A stretch of 64,000 nt of DNA from Pseudomonas paracarnis (GCF_904063055.1 NZ_CAJFCN010000005.1:62001-126000); one strand, 5' to 3'; positions 43,339 through 52,457 are shown, counted from the first letter of the stretch. The notes: generated by a model from the sequence alone, not told the origin. Numbers and translations are program-made.

Positions 43339-43958
43339 GCGTTATCGCTTGGATCAAGGGAACGGCTCAAGCGCTCGAAGCGGGCCTCGAGGCGTTCCAG
43401 GTCGATTTTGGCCTTGTCGAGCTCGCGAAAGCGCGCTTGCGCTTCCCGTTGCCCGACCAGGGTGCGCGATTCTTCGCTCAGGTATTCGGCAAGGTTCTGG
43501 TTGAGGCTGGCGAACCCTTGCTGGTACCAGCGCGAGCGGCTGCGCAGGTGCCCGCTGATCAACTGGGTGGCGACGGGGCCAATCCAGCGCGACAGTTCGT
43601 ATTCCCAGTCCAGCTCCAGGTCTTGCAGCACGGCGGCCAGGTCCATCAGCACCGCACTGTCGCCTTCCAGTTCCACCTCGGGGCCGTGGAGGATGGCGGT
43701 CTTGTTGCGGCTCAGTGCCAGGTGCAACAGGCTTGAGGCTGGCGCACGCAGAGTGCAATCGGCCTCAGCGGCCCATTGAGTGGCGAGCAGCAGGCCTTCA
43801 TCGCTGGGCAGGATAAACAGCTGCAAGGCGGGGCTTCGGCAGTCGACGGCAATGACTTTGCCGGTCAGGTGCGCGAGCCGCGCCAGGGCGGTGCTGTCCA
43901 GGCGCAGTACACGGTTGAGGCCGTGCTCGACGCTGGCGAGAAGACCTTGCAGCAGCAT
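43335..43958 (-). CDS. ubiJ: Ubiquinone biosynthesis accessory factor UbiJ
   Basis: A 207-aa protein with an SCP2 lipid-binding domain in the first half ([20 protein letters not shown] through [17 protein letters not shown]) and a helical C-terminal half. With UbiK it forms the lipid-carrying part of the cytosolic Ubi complex. It lies between ubiE and ubiB, the conserved gammaproteobacterial order, overlapping ubiE by one base and ubiB by four. Confidence 0.93.
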   Translation of the reverse strand: MLLQGLLASVEHGLNRVLRLDSTALARLAHLTGKVIAVDCRSPALQLFILPSDEGLLLATQWAAEADCTLRAPASSLLHLALSRNKTAILHGPEVELEGDSAVLMDLAAVLQDLELDWEYELSRWIGPVATQLISGHLRSRSRWYQQGFASLNQNLAEYLSEESRTLVGQREAQARFRELDKAKIDLERLEARFERLSRSLDPSDNA

Positions 43959-44728
43959 CAGGGCTTGATGCCGCGGTGCAGGGCGACGATGCCGGAGGTC
44001 ATGTTGTGGTAGGTCACGCGGTCGAAACCGGCCTCCACCATCATCGACTTCAGGGTTTCCTGGTCCGGGTGCATGCGGATCGACTCGGCCAGGTAGCGGT
44101 AGCTCTCGGCGTCGTTGGTGATCAGCTTGCCCATCAATGGCATGAAGGCGAACGAATAGGTGTCGTAGACCTTGGACATCAGCGCGTTGGTCGGCTTGGA
44201 GAATTCCAGCACCAGCAGGCGGCCACCCGGCTTGAGTACGCGCAGCATCGAGCGGATCGCGTCTTCTTTGTGAGTCACGTTACGCAGGCCGAACGCGATG
44301 GTCACGCAGTCGAAATGGTTGTCGGGGAAGGGCAGCTTCTCGGCATCGGCCTGAACGAACTCGATATTGCCGGCCACGCCTTTGTCGAGCAGGCGGTCGC
44401 GGCCAACCTTGAGCATCGAACCGTTGATATCGGCCAATACCACCTGGCCGGTGGGGCCAACCAGCTTGGAGAACTTGGCCGCCAAATCGCCCGTGCCACC
44501 GGCGATGTCCAGCACCCGGTTGCCGGTGCGTACGCCCGACAACTCGATGGTGAAGCGCTTCCACAGGCGGTGCATGCCACCGGAGAGCACATCGTTCATC
44601 AGGTCGTACTTGGCCGCCACGGAGTGGAACACCTCAGCGACTTTTTCCGCTTTCTGGCTTTCCGGGACGTTCTTGAAGCCGAAGTGAGTGGTGGGTTCGG
44701 CATCGCTGCCTTTGCGCTGATCAGTCAT
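43958..44728 (-). CDS. ubiE: Ubiquinone/menaquinone C-methyltransferase
   Basis: SAM-dependent methyltransferase that adds the C-2 methyl group to the benzoquinol ring. It has 256 aa from ATG 44728. The motif I region [38 protein letters not shown] and [15 protein letters not shown] are the UbiE/COQ5 signatures. The open frame extends 21 codons upstream without similarity. It heads the minus-strand string ubiE-ubiJ-ubiB-hisI-hisE-tatABC-rsmE. Confidence 0.97.
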   Translation of the reverse strand: MTDQRKGSDAEPTTHFGFKNVPESQKAEKVAEVFHSVAAKYDLMNDVLSGGMHRLWKRFTIELSGVRTGNRVLDIAGGTGDLAAKFSKLVGPTGQVVLADINGSMLKVGRDRLLDKGVAGNIEFVQADAEKLPFPDNHFDCVTIAFGLRNVTHKEDAIRSMLRVLKPGGRLLVLEFSKPTNALMSKVYDTYSFAFMPLMGKLITNDAESYRYLAESIRMHPDQETLKSMMVEAGFDRVTYHNMTSGIVALHRGIKP

Positions 44729-44873
44729 ATCGCTGTCACCAAAAGAGAATGCGGGACATGATAATCCCCAAGGCCTACTTTGTCTTGGCAAGGCTGCAGG
44801 TAAGATAGGCGCTCATCGAGACCTTTTGCCGCATGGCGGGTGTTCTGAGTCGTTATATAGAGGAGTCATTGCA

Positions 44874-45149
44874 ATGGCCCGTATTACCGTTGAGCGTGAA
44901 CATACCCTGGGAAAAGAACAGGCGCGGGCCAAGGCTGAGCAATTGGCGCGCAAACTCGAGGATAAATATGGGGTGGAGTCTTCATGGGCTGGCGACACCC
45001 TGAAGCTCAAGCGCTCCGGGGTTAAAGGCACGGTTGCGGTGGCCGACAACTCACTGCGCATCGATGTCGAACTCGGCCTGTTGATGTCGGCCATGAGTGG
45101 CACGATAAAGTCCGAAATCGAAAAGGCCTTGGATAAAGCGTTGGCCTGA
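44874..45149 (+). CDS. Polyhydroxyalkanoic acid system family protein
   Basis: A 91-aa protein (MARITVEREHTLGKEQARAKAEQLARKLEDKYGV onward) of the PHA-granule-region family found beside phasin genes in pseudomonads. A basic N-terminal half with a predicted helix is followed by short strands (GDTLKLKR, KGTVAVADN, SLRIDVELG). Function is not established. The ATG follows AGAGGAG. It is divergent from ubiE and is followed by phaI on the same strand. Confidence 0.85.
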   Translation: MARITVEREHTLGKEQARAKAEQLARKLEDKYGVESSWAGDTLKLKRSGVKGTVAVADNSLRIDVELGLLMSAMSGTIKSEIEKALDKALA

Positions 45150-45253
45150 CCTGGCTGCTCTTAGGGTGCCGATTCTAATTTTAAACCCTACTTTGTGCCC
45201 AAGCCCTCAACTCCTGCGGGCCGTCCTCCCCCCCTTTTTGTGTGAGGTGCACC

Positions 45254-45676
45254 ATGGCCAAAGTTATTTTGAAGAAAAAAATCGACGTTCAAACCACTCC
45301 CCTGAGTGAGGTTAAAAGCTATGCCCGCAAGATCTGGCTGGCGGGTCTTGGTGCCTATGCGAAGGTCGGCAGTGAGGGCAGCGAGTACTTCAAAGAGCTG
45401 GTTAAGAGCGGCCAACATGTTGAAAGTAAAGGTAAAAAAGTTGTAGTTGAACAACTTGATGCCGCCAACAGTCAGATTGACCAGGTAAAGAGTAATGTCT
45501 CCGGCGTCAGGAGCCTGGTTGAAGTTCAGCTGGATAAAGTTGAAAAAGCTTTTGACACGCGTGTTGCAAGTGCCTTGAATCGAATCGGCATTGCGTCTAA
45601 ACATGACGTGGAGACACTCTCTGCTAAGCTCGAAGAGCTGACGGCATTGCTCGAACGTGTCGCGCGTAAACACTAA
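45254..45676 (+). CDS. phaI: PHA granule-associated phasin PhaI
   Basis: Phasin of 140 aa that coats medium-chain-length PHA granules. The granule-binding segment YARKIWLAGLGAYAKVG (from residue 23) and a coiled-coil-forming second half (VEVQLDKVEKAFDTRVASAL, LSAKLEELTALLERV) are shared with PhaF, its neighbour, of which it looks like the short version without the basic tail. The ATG is behind GAGG. The gap to phaF is 12 bases. Confidence 0.95.
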   Translation: MAKVILKKKIDVQTTPLSEVKSYARKIWLAGLGAYAKVGSEGSEYFKELVKSGQHVESKGKKVVVEQLDAANSQIDQVKSNVSGVRSLVEVQLDKVEKAFDTRVASALNRIGIASKHDVETLSAKLEELTALLERVARKH

Positions 45677-45688
45677 GGAGACATCGGG

Positions 45689-46630
45689 ATGGCTGTTAAA
45701 AAGACTACTCAGAAAGAAGGCAGCTCGTGGGTCGGGGAAGTTGAAAAATATTCCCGCAAAATCTGGCTTGCTGGTTTAGGCGTGTACTCGAAGGTTAGCA
45801 GTGACGGCGGTAAATACTTCGAGACTCTGGTCAAGGACGGCGAGAAAGCCGAGAAGTTGACCAAGAGTACAGTGGGGAAAAAAGTTGATGCGGCCAAGGC
45901 AACGGCCGGTTCCGCCAAGTCGAGCATTTCTGACACGTGGGGCAAGTTGGAAGAAACCTTCGACAAGCGCCTCAACAGTGCTATTTCGCGACTGGGCGTG
46001 CCTAGCAAGGCTGAGTTGAAGACGTTGCACAGCAAGGTCGATACCTTGACCAGGCAAATCGAAAAACTCACTGGCGCCAAAGCGGCTCCAGCCAAGACTG
46101 CCGCGGCAAAACCTGCGGCAAAACCAGCGGCCAAAACTGCAGCTGCAAAACCAGCAGCCAAAGCCGCTGCCAAGCCTCTGGTTAAAGCTGCCGCTAAACC
46201 GGCTGCAAAATCTGCGGCCAAGGCGCCAGCCAAAGCCGCGACGAAACCTGCGGCCAAGCCAGCGGCCAAAACAGCTGCTGCCAAACCGGCCAGCAAACCT
46301 GCCGCCAAGCCAGCGGCTGCTAAAGCAGCAGCGAAACCTGCGGCTAAACCGGCTGCTGCCAAATCCGCTGCCAAGCCAGCTTCCGCCAAACCCGCTGCCA
46401 AGCCAGCTGCGGCAAAATCCGCCGCGAAACCAGCAGCAGCCAAACCGGCGGTAAAACCTGCGGTGGCCAAAAAACCTGCCGCGGCGAAAAAGCCAGCAGC
46501 GCCAAAGCCTGCCGTGGCGGCCAAGCCGGCTCCGACTGCTTCTGCAGCCAATTCGGTGTCCGCGCCGTCGCCCACCGCTGCTACCCCGACTGCAACGCCG
46601 GTAACCCCGACGCCATCCAGTCAGTCCTGA
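45689..46630 (+). CDS. phaF: PHA granule and nucleoid-binding phasin PhaF
   Basis: Phasin of 313 aa that links PHA granules to the chromosome and helps share granules between daughter cells. Residues 1-130 form the granule-binding part (YSRKIWLAGLGVYSKV) and a coiled coil. From about 131 to 275 there are many AAKP and AAAKPA repeats, like the histone H1 tail, that bind DNA without sequence specificity, then a Ser/Thr/Pro-rich end. The repeat DNA is GC-rich and could vary in length between strains. A terminator follows. Confidence 0.95.
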   Translation: MAVKKTTQKEGSSWVGEVEKYSRKIWLAGLGVYSKVSSDGGKYFETLVKDGEKAEKLTKSTVGKKVDAAKATAGSAKSSISDTWGKLEETFDKRLNSAISRLGVPSKAELKTLHSKVDTLTRQIEKLTGAKAAPAKTAAAKPAAKPAAKTAAAKPAAKAAAKPLVKAAAKPAAKSAAKAPAKAATKPAAKPAAKTAAAKPASKPAAKPAAAKAAAKPAAKPAAAKSAAKPASAKPAAKPAAAKSAAKPAAAKPAVKPAVAKKPAAAKKPAAPKPAVAAKPAPTASAANSVSAPSPTAATPTATPVTPTPSSQS

Positions 46631-46644
46631 TTTTTGCGGGACCA

Positions 46645-46680
46645 GAAAATGCCCGGCCTATAAAGGTCGGGCATTTTTTA
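46645..46680 (+). terminator. Terminator after phaF
   Basis: AAAATGCCCGGCC and GGTCGGGCATTTTTT form a stem with a four- to six-base loop and a T-run. The A-run on the left arm makes it usable also for the convergent fimbrial operon ending at 46724. Confidence 0.92.
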
Positions 46681-46723
46681 TGGGCCACAGCAATCAGGCG
46701 TCGCGGGCGCTACACCAAGCCCA

Positions 46724-47239
46724 TCAGTTATAAGTGATAGAAACGGTGACGGCACTGGCCAGCGTGCCGTGGGAAATCGCCGCGCCGGTTTTGTGGTAAG
46801 CCGCTTTGAGCGCCAGTACCGCCTTGCTGCTGCTCGTTGCAACCGTACGGCTACGCTGGGCCTCCGTACCGTTGGCGGGGATGATGCCTGCGCTGGCCAG
46901 CCAAAGAGCGGTGCCGCCCGAAGTTCCCGTATTGGCAAAGAGCTCTGCGTTGCCGGCGGAGGGTGTGCCAGCGAATTGAAAGATCACGTTCTTGACGTCA
47001 GAGTCGCAGTCAGCGGCAAGCTCGAAATCGTGTTCTCCAGCGGAGTCGGCACTATCGAAGTCCGACACTTTGACGGGCGGTAGAGTGATGGTGCGGTTTA
47101 CATCGCCGGCGATCAGGTTGCACGTGCCCGCGTTGACCACGCCTTGGAAGGTCAGGGTGCCGGTGGTAGCAGCGAAGGCGACAGGAGCGCCCAGGCTGGC
47201 CGTGAACGCCAATAGCAGGGGCAGTATTGAGAGACGCAT
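46724..47239 (-). CDS. Fimbrial (chaperone-usher) subunit
   Basis: A 171-aa pilin with a signal peptide ending VAFA-AT and a type 1 pilin domain. One Cys pair (GTCNLIAGD, AADCDSD) and a C-terminal beta-strand ending VTVSITYN with the alternating hydrophobics and penultimate Tyr recognised by the chaperone are visible. It closely resembles the last 145 residues of the adhesin encoded just upstream, so it probably arose from that domain or gave rise to it. Last gene of the fimbrial operon. Confidence 0.88.
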   Translation of the reverse strand: MRLSILPLLLAFTASLGAPVAFAATTGTLTFQGVVNAGTCNLIAGDVNRTITLPPVKVSDFDSADSAGEHDFELAADCDSDVKNVIFQFAGTPSAGNAELFANTGTSGGTALWLASAGIIPANGTEAQRSRTVATSSSKAVLALKAAYHKTGAAISHGTLASAVTVSITYN

Positions 47240-47256
47240 CGTTAATCCTCAGGGTT

Positions 47257-48213
47257 TCAGTTGTAGGTGATGTTGACGGTAGCGGTACTGATCAGCGTGC
47301 CTTGGCCGACCGTGCCGCTTTTGTGGTACGCAGCGCCGAGTGGCAGTACCGCGCGATTGCCGCTCACAACCAGCGTGCGTTCGTTGTCGCTGCCATTGGC
47401 AGGGATCGTTTGATTCGTTCCGTTGATACGTGAATACAGCCACAGCGCCACGCCTCCAGCGGTGCCTGTATTGGCGAAGAGCAGGTCATTTTCAGGCGAG
47501 GGCGGGCCGGAAAAACGAAAGGTGACGTTGGCGGCATCGCTGCAATTGGCCGTCAGCTCAAAGTTGTGTGCGCCAGCGTAGGGGCTGCTGTTGAAAGCAC
47601 TGACCTGCACCGGGTCGAGGGCGATGGAGCGGTTGACGTCGCCTGCCTCAAGGTTGCAGGTAGCAACAGGGCTTACGAACCTGACCGAGTTGTTGAGGTT
47701 GAGCTCAAAGCGGCCCAGGCGCTGGCCTATACGGGTCATCATTGTGTATTTGTAGATGCTTCCCGCCGGCACTACCCCTCCGGTCACCGGGCCGGTTTTG
47801 TAGAAGATCGCCTCGGCATTGGTGAAGATGGGATGGCGTCCAGTGGGCAGCTGATTGGTAATATTTTCAAGCGCGTAGAAGTTGGTCACTCCTCGGGCAT
47901 CGGTAATTTTTATGCGGATGCCGATGCCAGGAGCCTCAGTGGAATAGATCAGGCTTGGCAATAGTTGCGGGTACCTGCGGGAGGTGACCTGTCTGAGGGT
48001 CAAGCTGTGGCAATTGAAGAAACGGCCGGGAACCACTCCACTGAATGGCTGCTGGGTGATGATGCTGCCATCGGGCAGGTTGGCCGGTACCGTAATAGTG
48101 GCCGGAAGGGAAAGGCCGTGCTCGGAGTCCATATAGCTATCGCACTCCGCCTGGGCCGCGATGGGCAGGCCAAGCACCAGCAGGGTCAAGAGGCGCGAGA
48201 TCGACGGCTTCAT
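47257..48213 (-). CDS. Fimbrial tip adhesin with a C-terminal pilin domain
   Basis: A 318-aa protein with a signal peptide ending AQAE. An N-terminal domain of about 150 residues (beginning CDSYMDSEHGLSLPATITV) precedes a C-terminal pilin domain (from about ATCNLEAGDVNRSIAL to VNITYN). That two-domain layout is that of FimH-like tip adhesins, with the first domain as the receptor binder. Its ATG overlaps the usher stop by four bases. Receptor unknown. Confidence 0.85.
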   Translation of the reverse strand: MKPSISRLLTLLVLGLPIAAQAECDSYMDSEHGLSLPATITVPANLPDGSIITQQPFSGVVPGRFFNCHSLTLRQVTSRRYPQLLPSLIYSTEAPGIGIRIKITDARGVTNFYALENITNQLPTGRHPIFTNAEAIFYKTGPVTGGVVPAGSIYKYTMMTRIGQRLGRFELNLNNSVRFVSPVATCNLEAGDVNRSIALDPVQVSAFNSSPYAGAHNFELTANCSDAANVTFRFSGPPSPENDLLFANTGTAGGVALWLYSRINGTNQTIPANGSDNERTLVVSGNRAVLPLGAAYHKSGTVGQGTLISTATVNITYN

Positions 48214-50774
48214 TGTGAACTCCGTATTGTCATGGGGCTTTTGGCGGTAGGCGCTTGCGGCGCATGCTGGCAGGCACCTGCGTTCAGGTGGCGCAAGCGG
48301 TTGGTGTTCTCGGCAGTGAAACCTGTGCTCACGTCATAGCGCAGCGTGCACAGGGTCGTGGCGTCCGGGCCCCACTTGACCGTCAACTGCCCCTGCCCGC
48401 GTGACACACGCGCAAAGGCTTTGCCACCCTGGCCAACGATCCCGACGCTGGCGCCGCTTTCATCGAACACATCCGCGCCGAACGGCAATGGCGTGCCATC
48501 CTCCCGCAGCGCCGTGATCAACATGGCCTGCCCGCTGACGGTCTCGAATTGCAACTGCACCACCGAGCCGGCTCGTGGCGCGACGTTCTGAGCGGCGGTC
48601 TTGAGCTCGACATCCGAGGACAGATCCTTGGGGTCCAACTCGACCACGTTCTGGCGGTAAGGCGTGAGATTCGGCACCACGGCGAAGCCGCTTTTGCCGA
48701 TCTGCGCGCTGTGGTTGCCATTGATCCGTGCGCCGAGGGCGTCGGGAGCCTGGACGATGCCGATGGTGTCGCCCAACTCTGGGGCGAAGGTCACACCGCC
48801 ACGGTGGGCGACGATGCCACCGGTCATGCCCAGGGAGGTCGATTGGTACGCGTTGCTTTGGCCGTAGCTTGCCGACAGCACGCCTTGAGAGGTCTGGTAT
48901 TTCATGTCGGCGCTAGTGGCATAGCCGCTGCCTTGAGCACGGCTGCTGCTCAGGCCGTAGCTCAATTCATTGCGCCCGCCAAGCGTACCGCCCAGGCTCA
49001 GGCGCTCGCCGCTGCTTTGATCGCCACGGTAGACGGTGTTGGTCAGTGTGGGCGAGCGTGCGCCGCTGCCCAGTGGCAGGCTGACGGTAAAGTCCAATTG
49101 CTTGTCGACGCGTTCGCTCAGCAAGTCCCGGGTGCGCTGCGCGCTGACGGTGTAATGCAAACCCTTCCACGTACTGCTGTAGCCGGCGGTAAACGTCAGG
49201 TTGCCATTGTTGCGGTTCCAATAGTTTTGCGAGGAGCCGGTCAGGTACACCGAGCCGTCGCCGACGCTTTGGTTGAGGCTGATGTCCATTCGGTCACGCA
49301 GGCGCGAAACGGTGTCGAGCTTGAGCCCGTCCAGCGCAAGGTCGCGGATGCGTGCTGCGTCGCTCACGCTCAAGAAGCCTTCGGTGGAGTAGCGGTAGGC
49401 GCCCAGCGCGAAGTGGGTGCCCGTATTCGCGAAGTTCTTGCTGTAGCGCAGCTGTACGCTTTGACCCGCGCGTGAACCATGCCCTGGCAGATGCGCGTTC
49501 GACTGGGTCAAGTCCAGAGAAAGTGCGCCCAACGGTGTGTTGAACGCGGCCCCCAGCAACTGTGAACGGTAATCCTCACCCATCACGGCACCGGTATAAC
49601 CGGTCAGCAGATTACTCAGGCCATGCTGGTAAGTCGCTTGCATCAGCCTGGGCGGGTGGTGCAGGCCGACTTCATCGAGCAGGCCGGCACTCAGCGAATA
49701 GCGGCTGTAGCCGGGGCGCAGCAGGTTGGCGTTGGCGGCAAACGGTACGATGAACTCACGGGTACGACCGTCGGCTTCGGTGACGGTGACATTCAGGTCG
49801 CCGCCGTAACCGGTGGGGAACAGGTCCTTGAGCACGAACGGGCCGGGCGCGACGGAGACTTCATCCAGCAACACACCGCGTTGGCGCACAGTGACCCGTG
49901 CGTTGGTCTCGGCAACCCCGCGCACTACCGGGGCAAAGCCGGTCAGTGAATCGGGCAGCATCCGGTCATCGGAAGACAGGCTGGCGCCGCGCAGACGCAC
50001 GCTGTCGAACAGTTCGCCGGGGGTATAGATTTCGCCAAGCACCAGTTGGGACTTCAAGGCACTCAAATCCCGCTGCACATAGGTGGCGCTGCTTTGGTAC
50101 CCCGAGGCGGTATGGGTGCGGCTGTAGCTGCCGTTGTGGCGCCAGTGCCAGTTCCCCAGGTTGAGGCCGGTGTTCAGGCCGAGGTAGCTGGAGCCCTGGG
50201 TGCGCCCGCCGGTCCGCGTGGTGAAGGTATTGGTGTTGTAACGCACAAACGCGGCATCCACGCCGCCATCCCAGTGTTGCGGGTCGACGTAGCCGCGTGG
50301 CTGGCGCGCCAGGTATATCTGCGGAACTTGCAGGTCGAGGCGACTTTCACCCGAATCGAACTGGCTGCTGGCGCCGGGCAGGTAGCTGGCGATGTCGGCA
50401 CAGCTGGAAAGGGCTGCTGCCTCGACGCTATCGACGATAACGCCAAACCTGAGCAGCGCCTGGGGCTCCAGGCACAGCTGGGCGGTGTCATGGCCCGCGA
50501 TCTTGGAAAAGGACAGGGTTTCACGCCCGATCCACTGGCCGTTAAGGTGCACATCGGCGCGATAGCTGCCAGGCAGGACGACGTTGCCTTGGTTGAACTT
50601 GGCGATATCGACCTGCAAGCCCGCCTTGCCACCCGGAAAGAAAGCCGGATTGAATTCGACCTGTTCGGCACTATGGGCGCTGACGGCTTGAGCGCCGCTG
50701 ATCAACAGCAGGCTATGCAGGGTCCGCTTGAAGCGATGACGTGCTTTTACGCCGGTTGGCGTGTTGAAACTCAT
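48210..50774 (-). CDS. Fimbrial outer-membrane usher
   Basis: PapC/FimD-family usher of 854 aa that secretes and assembles the pilus. After the signal peptide (SLLLISGAQAVSAHS) come the N-terminal chaperone-binding domain (VEFNPAFFPGGKAGLQVDIAKFNQG), the beta-barrel with plug, and C-terminal domains ending in RLRHLNAGAC. DDRMLPDSLTGFAPVVRGVAETNARV is the usher-family signature. The start is uncertain: the ATG at 50774 gives a normal signal peptide, but ATGs at 50783 and further upstream are in frame. 144 bases separate it from the chaperone gene. Confidence 0.93.
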   Translation of the reverse strand: MSFNTPTGVKARHRFKRTLHSLLLISGAQAVSAHSAEQVEFNPAFFPGGKAGLQVDIAKFNQGNVVLPGSYRADVHLNGQWIGRETLSFSKIAGHDTAQLCLEPQALLRFGVIVDSVEAAALSSCADIASYLPGASSQFDSGESRLDLQVPQIYLARQPRGYVDPQHWDGGVDAAFVRYNTNTFTTRTGGRTQGSSYLGLNTGLNLGNWHWRHNGSYSRTHTASGYQSSATYVQRDLSALKSQLVLGEIYTPGELFDSVRLRGASLSSDDRMLPDSLTGFAPVVRGVAETNARVTVRQRGVLLDEVSVAPGPFVLKDLFPTGYGGDLNVTVTEADGRTREFIVPFAANANLLRPGYSRYSLSAGLLDEVGLHHPPRLMQATYQHGLSNLLTGYTGAVMGEDYRSQLLGAAFNTPLGALSLDLTQSNAHLPGHGSRAGQSVQLRYSKNFANTGTHFALGAYRYSTEGFLSVSDAARIRDLALDGLKLDTVSRLRDRMDISLNQSVGDGSVYLTGSSQNYWNRNNGNLTFTAGYSSTWKGLHYTVSAQRTRDLLSERVDKQLDFTVSLPLGSGARSPTLTNTVYRGDQSSGERLSLGGTLGGRNELSYGLSSSRAQGSGYATSADMKYQTSQGVLSASYGQSNAYQSTSLGMTGGIVAHRGGVTFAPELGDTIGIVQAPDALGARINGNHSAQIGKSGFAVVPNLTPYRQNVVELDPKDLSSDVELKTAAQNVAPRAGSVVQLQFETVSGQAMLITALREDGTPLPFGADVFDESGASVGIVGQGGKAFARVSRGQGQLTVKWGPDATTLCTLRYDVSTGFTAENTNRLRHLNAGACQHAPQAPTAKSPMTIRSSQ

Positions 50775-50858
50775 GTTCAGCATTCTCGAAAAACAGGTGT
50801 CGGTCGACTGTCGGCATAGGGCGTCCCTACCCGCGTCAGTGGGCATCGACATGAAAAA

Positions 50859-50892
50859 GTAGGGGCGTGGTAGCGCCAGTCAGGGCGCCCTA
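50859..50892 (-). other. Hairpin between chaperone and usher genes
   Basis: GTAGGGGCG and CGCCCTAC can pair (one bulge) around an inner GGTAGCGCC/GGGCG stem. No T-run follows on the minus strand, so it is more likely an RNA-processing or attenuation structure than a terminator. The rest of the 144-base gap shows nothing. Confidence 0.45.
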
Positions 50893-50918
50893 CGCTGGAA
50901 GGTCTGTTCTGGGGGCTG

Positions 50919-51677
50919 TCATGGCGGGGCCTTGGCGCTATGGACGGCCTTCACGCCATAGTCATCGAGTGTCTGGAACTCTACGGTCGCCTCGGTATTG
51001 GCCGATGCTTTGAGCGTGGGCAGCTCAAAGCGCAGGCGGCCGCCGGGCAGTACCATGTTTTCACTGCCCGACGACGCGGTTTTACGCGCATGTCGTTGCC
51101 CGGACTCCAGCACCTCGACGGCTTCAAAGGTCACGTGATAGGGCGTCGGGTTGAAGACTTCCAGGCCCTGGCCCTGTGCGCTTGAGATGCGTCGCCATTG
51201 CAGTTTTCCGGGTGCCGTTTCGACTCCGTAGAGCAGGTTATGCGGACGGAAGAACAGTTTGATCCGCGAGCGAAACGCCAGCTGCAGTTGGTTGCCCTGT
51301 TGCGCATTTGGAGATTGCGCAGGCACTTCCAGCAAGTTGAACCAGAACAGGCTTTCCTGTGCGGTCGGCAAGGATTCGCCGGTATAGGCCACGCGCACCA
51401 CCTGTTGCTTGCCCGGTTCCATACGGAAGATGGGCGGGGTCACCACAAAAGGAATGCCGCCCACCTGTGGCGTCGACTGCTCATCGCCATTATCCAGCCA
51501 GGTCTGGACCAATACCGGTGCCTGGTTCTTGCTCTCCAGCCTGACGGTGACCTCTTTGTCGTTCTGCGGATAAACCACGCGCGTGCTGTTGATGATCACG
51601 CTCGCCTGCAGCGCCGTTGCGCCCACCAGCGTGCAGGTCAGCAAGGTGGTCTGCGCAAAAATCGAAAATACATTCAT
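50919..51677 (-). CDS. Periplasmic fimbrial chaperone (second)
   Basis: PapD-like chaperone of 252 aa with a signal peptide ending LQAS. The first Ig-like domain has STRVVYPQNDKEVTVRLESKNQAPVLVQTWLDNGD (family Arg and Lys positions) and PPIFRMEPGKQQVVRVAYTGESLPTAQESLFWFNLLEVPA, the chaperone signature. IKLFFRPHNLL starts domain two. It is a paralogue of the chaperone gene six bases upstream. Confidence 0.94.
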   Translation of the reverse strand: MNVFSIFAQTTLLTCTLVGATALQASVIINSTRVVYPQNDKEVTVRLESKNQAPVLVQTWLDNGDEQSTPQVGGIPFVVTPPIFRMEPGKQQVVRVAYTGESLPTAQESLFWFNLLEVPAQSPNAQQGNQLQLAFRSRIKLFFRPHNLLYGVETAPGKLQWRRISSAQGQGLEVFNPTPYHVTFEAVEVLESGQRHARKTASSGSENMVLPGGRLRFELPTLKASANTEATVEFQTLDDYGVKAVHSAKAPP

Positions 51678-51683
51678 GGTGGT

Positions 51684-52457
51684 TTATCCCGTGCAGCCAG
51701 GCAGCGCTGCCGAATGCCGTACGCGGGCACCGAAATCGCTGACGCTGGTGAACTCAACCTTGGCCGGGGTACGCGGACATTCGCGCAACAGCGGCAACGC
51801 AAAGCGTTTTACATCGCCGGCCGGCAGCAGCAGGCTGTCGTTGGCGCTCTGGTTCGGCGCTTTGGCAAAACGCTGGCCGGCGCTGAGCAGTTCGATAGAA
51901 GCAAGCGAGACGTGATAGGGCGTCGGGTTAGTGGCTTGCAGGGCGTAGCCGTGATCGTGGGCGATCAGTTTCCATTGCAGTTTCGAGGCTGCGTTTGCCA
52001 CCGGATAAGGCAACGCTTGCGGGCGCAGGAATACGCGCAAGCGGGTGCGAAATGCCAATTCGATCTGGTTATTCTCGTCACCCTTTGCGGCACTCGGCGG
52101 CACTTCCAGTACGTTGAGCCAAAACAGGCTTTCACGATCGGCAGGCAAAGGCTCGCCCGAGTAGCGCAGGCGCAACGCCTGTTGCTGGTGCGGCTCAATG
52201 CGGAAGATTGGGGGGGACGTACTCAGCGGCGCTTTTGCAGTGGCGGCTGTTGAGTATCGGTCGCCGTCGTCCAGCCAGGTTTGCACCAATGCCGGGCGAT
52301 TGCCCTTGTTTTCCAGGCGTACGATCACTTCCTGCCGTTCGGCAGGGTAGATCACCCGTGTGCCGTGGATGATGACGCCTGCCTCGGCGGCAAGTATGAA
52401 CAGCAGCATTGCACCAGACACACCGGCGACAAATGTAAGACGGGCCTTCGTTTTCAT
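51684..52457 (-). CDS. Periplasmic fimbrial chaperone (first)
   Basis: PapD-like chaperone of 257 aa: signal peptide, GTRVIYPAERQEVIVRLENKGNRPALVQTWLDDGD, PPIFRIEPHQQQALRLRYSGEPLPADRESLFWLNVLEVPP, and RLRVFLRPQALPYPV. The family arginine and lysine that anchor the subunit C terminus are in place. It lies directly after the major pilin gene. Two chaperones in one operon suggest separate client subunits, perhaps adhesin against pilin, but this cannot be read from the sequence. Confidence 0.94.
   Translation of the reverse strand: MKTKARLTFVAGVSGAMLLFILAAEAGVIIHGTRVIYPAERQEVIVRLENKGNRPALVQTWLDDGDRYSTAATAKAPLSTSPPIFRIEPHQQQALRLRYSGEPLPADRESLFWLNVLEVPPSAAKGDENNQIELAFRTRLRVFLRPQALPYPVANAASKLQWKLIAHDHGYALQATNPTPYHVSLASIELLSAGQRFAKAPNQSANDSLLLPAGDVKRFALPLLRECPRTPAKVEFTSVSDFGARVRHSAALPGCTG

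Noticed and set aside
45709..46575. Ala/Gly-rich 288-codon frame antisense to phaF
   Set aside because: It is the complement of the AAKP repeats, giving artificial hydrophobic repeats; no supporting signal.
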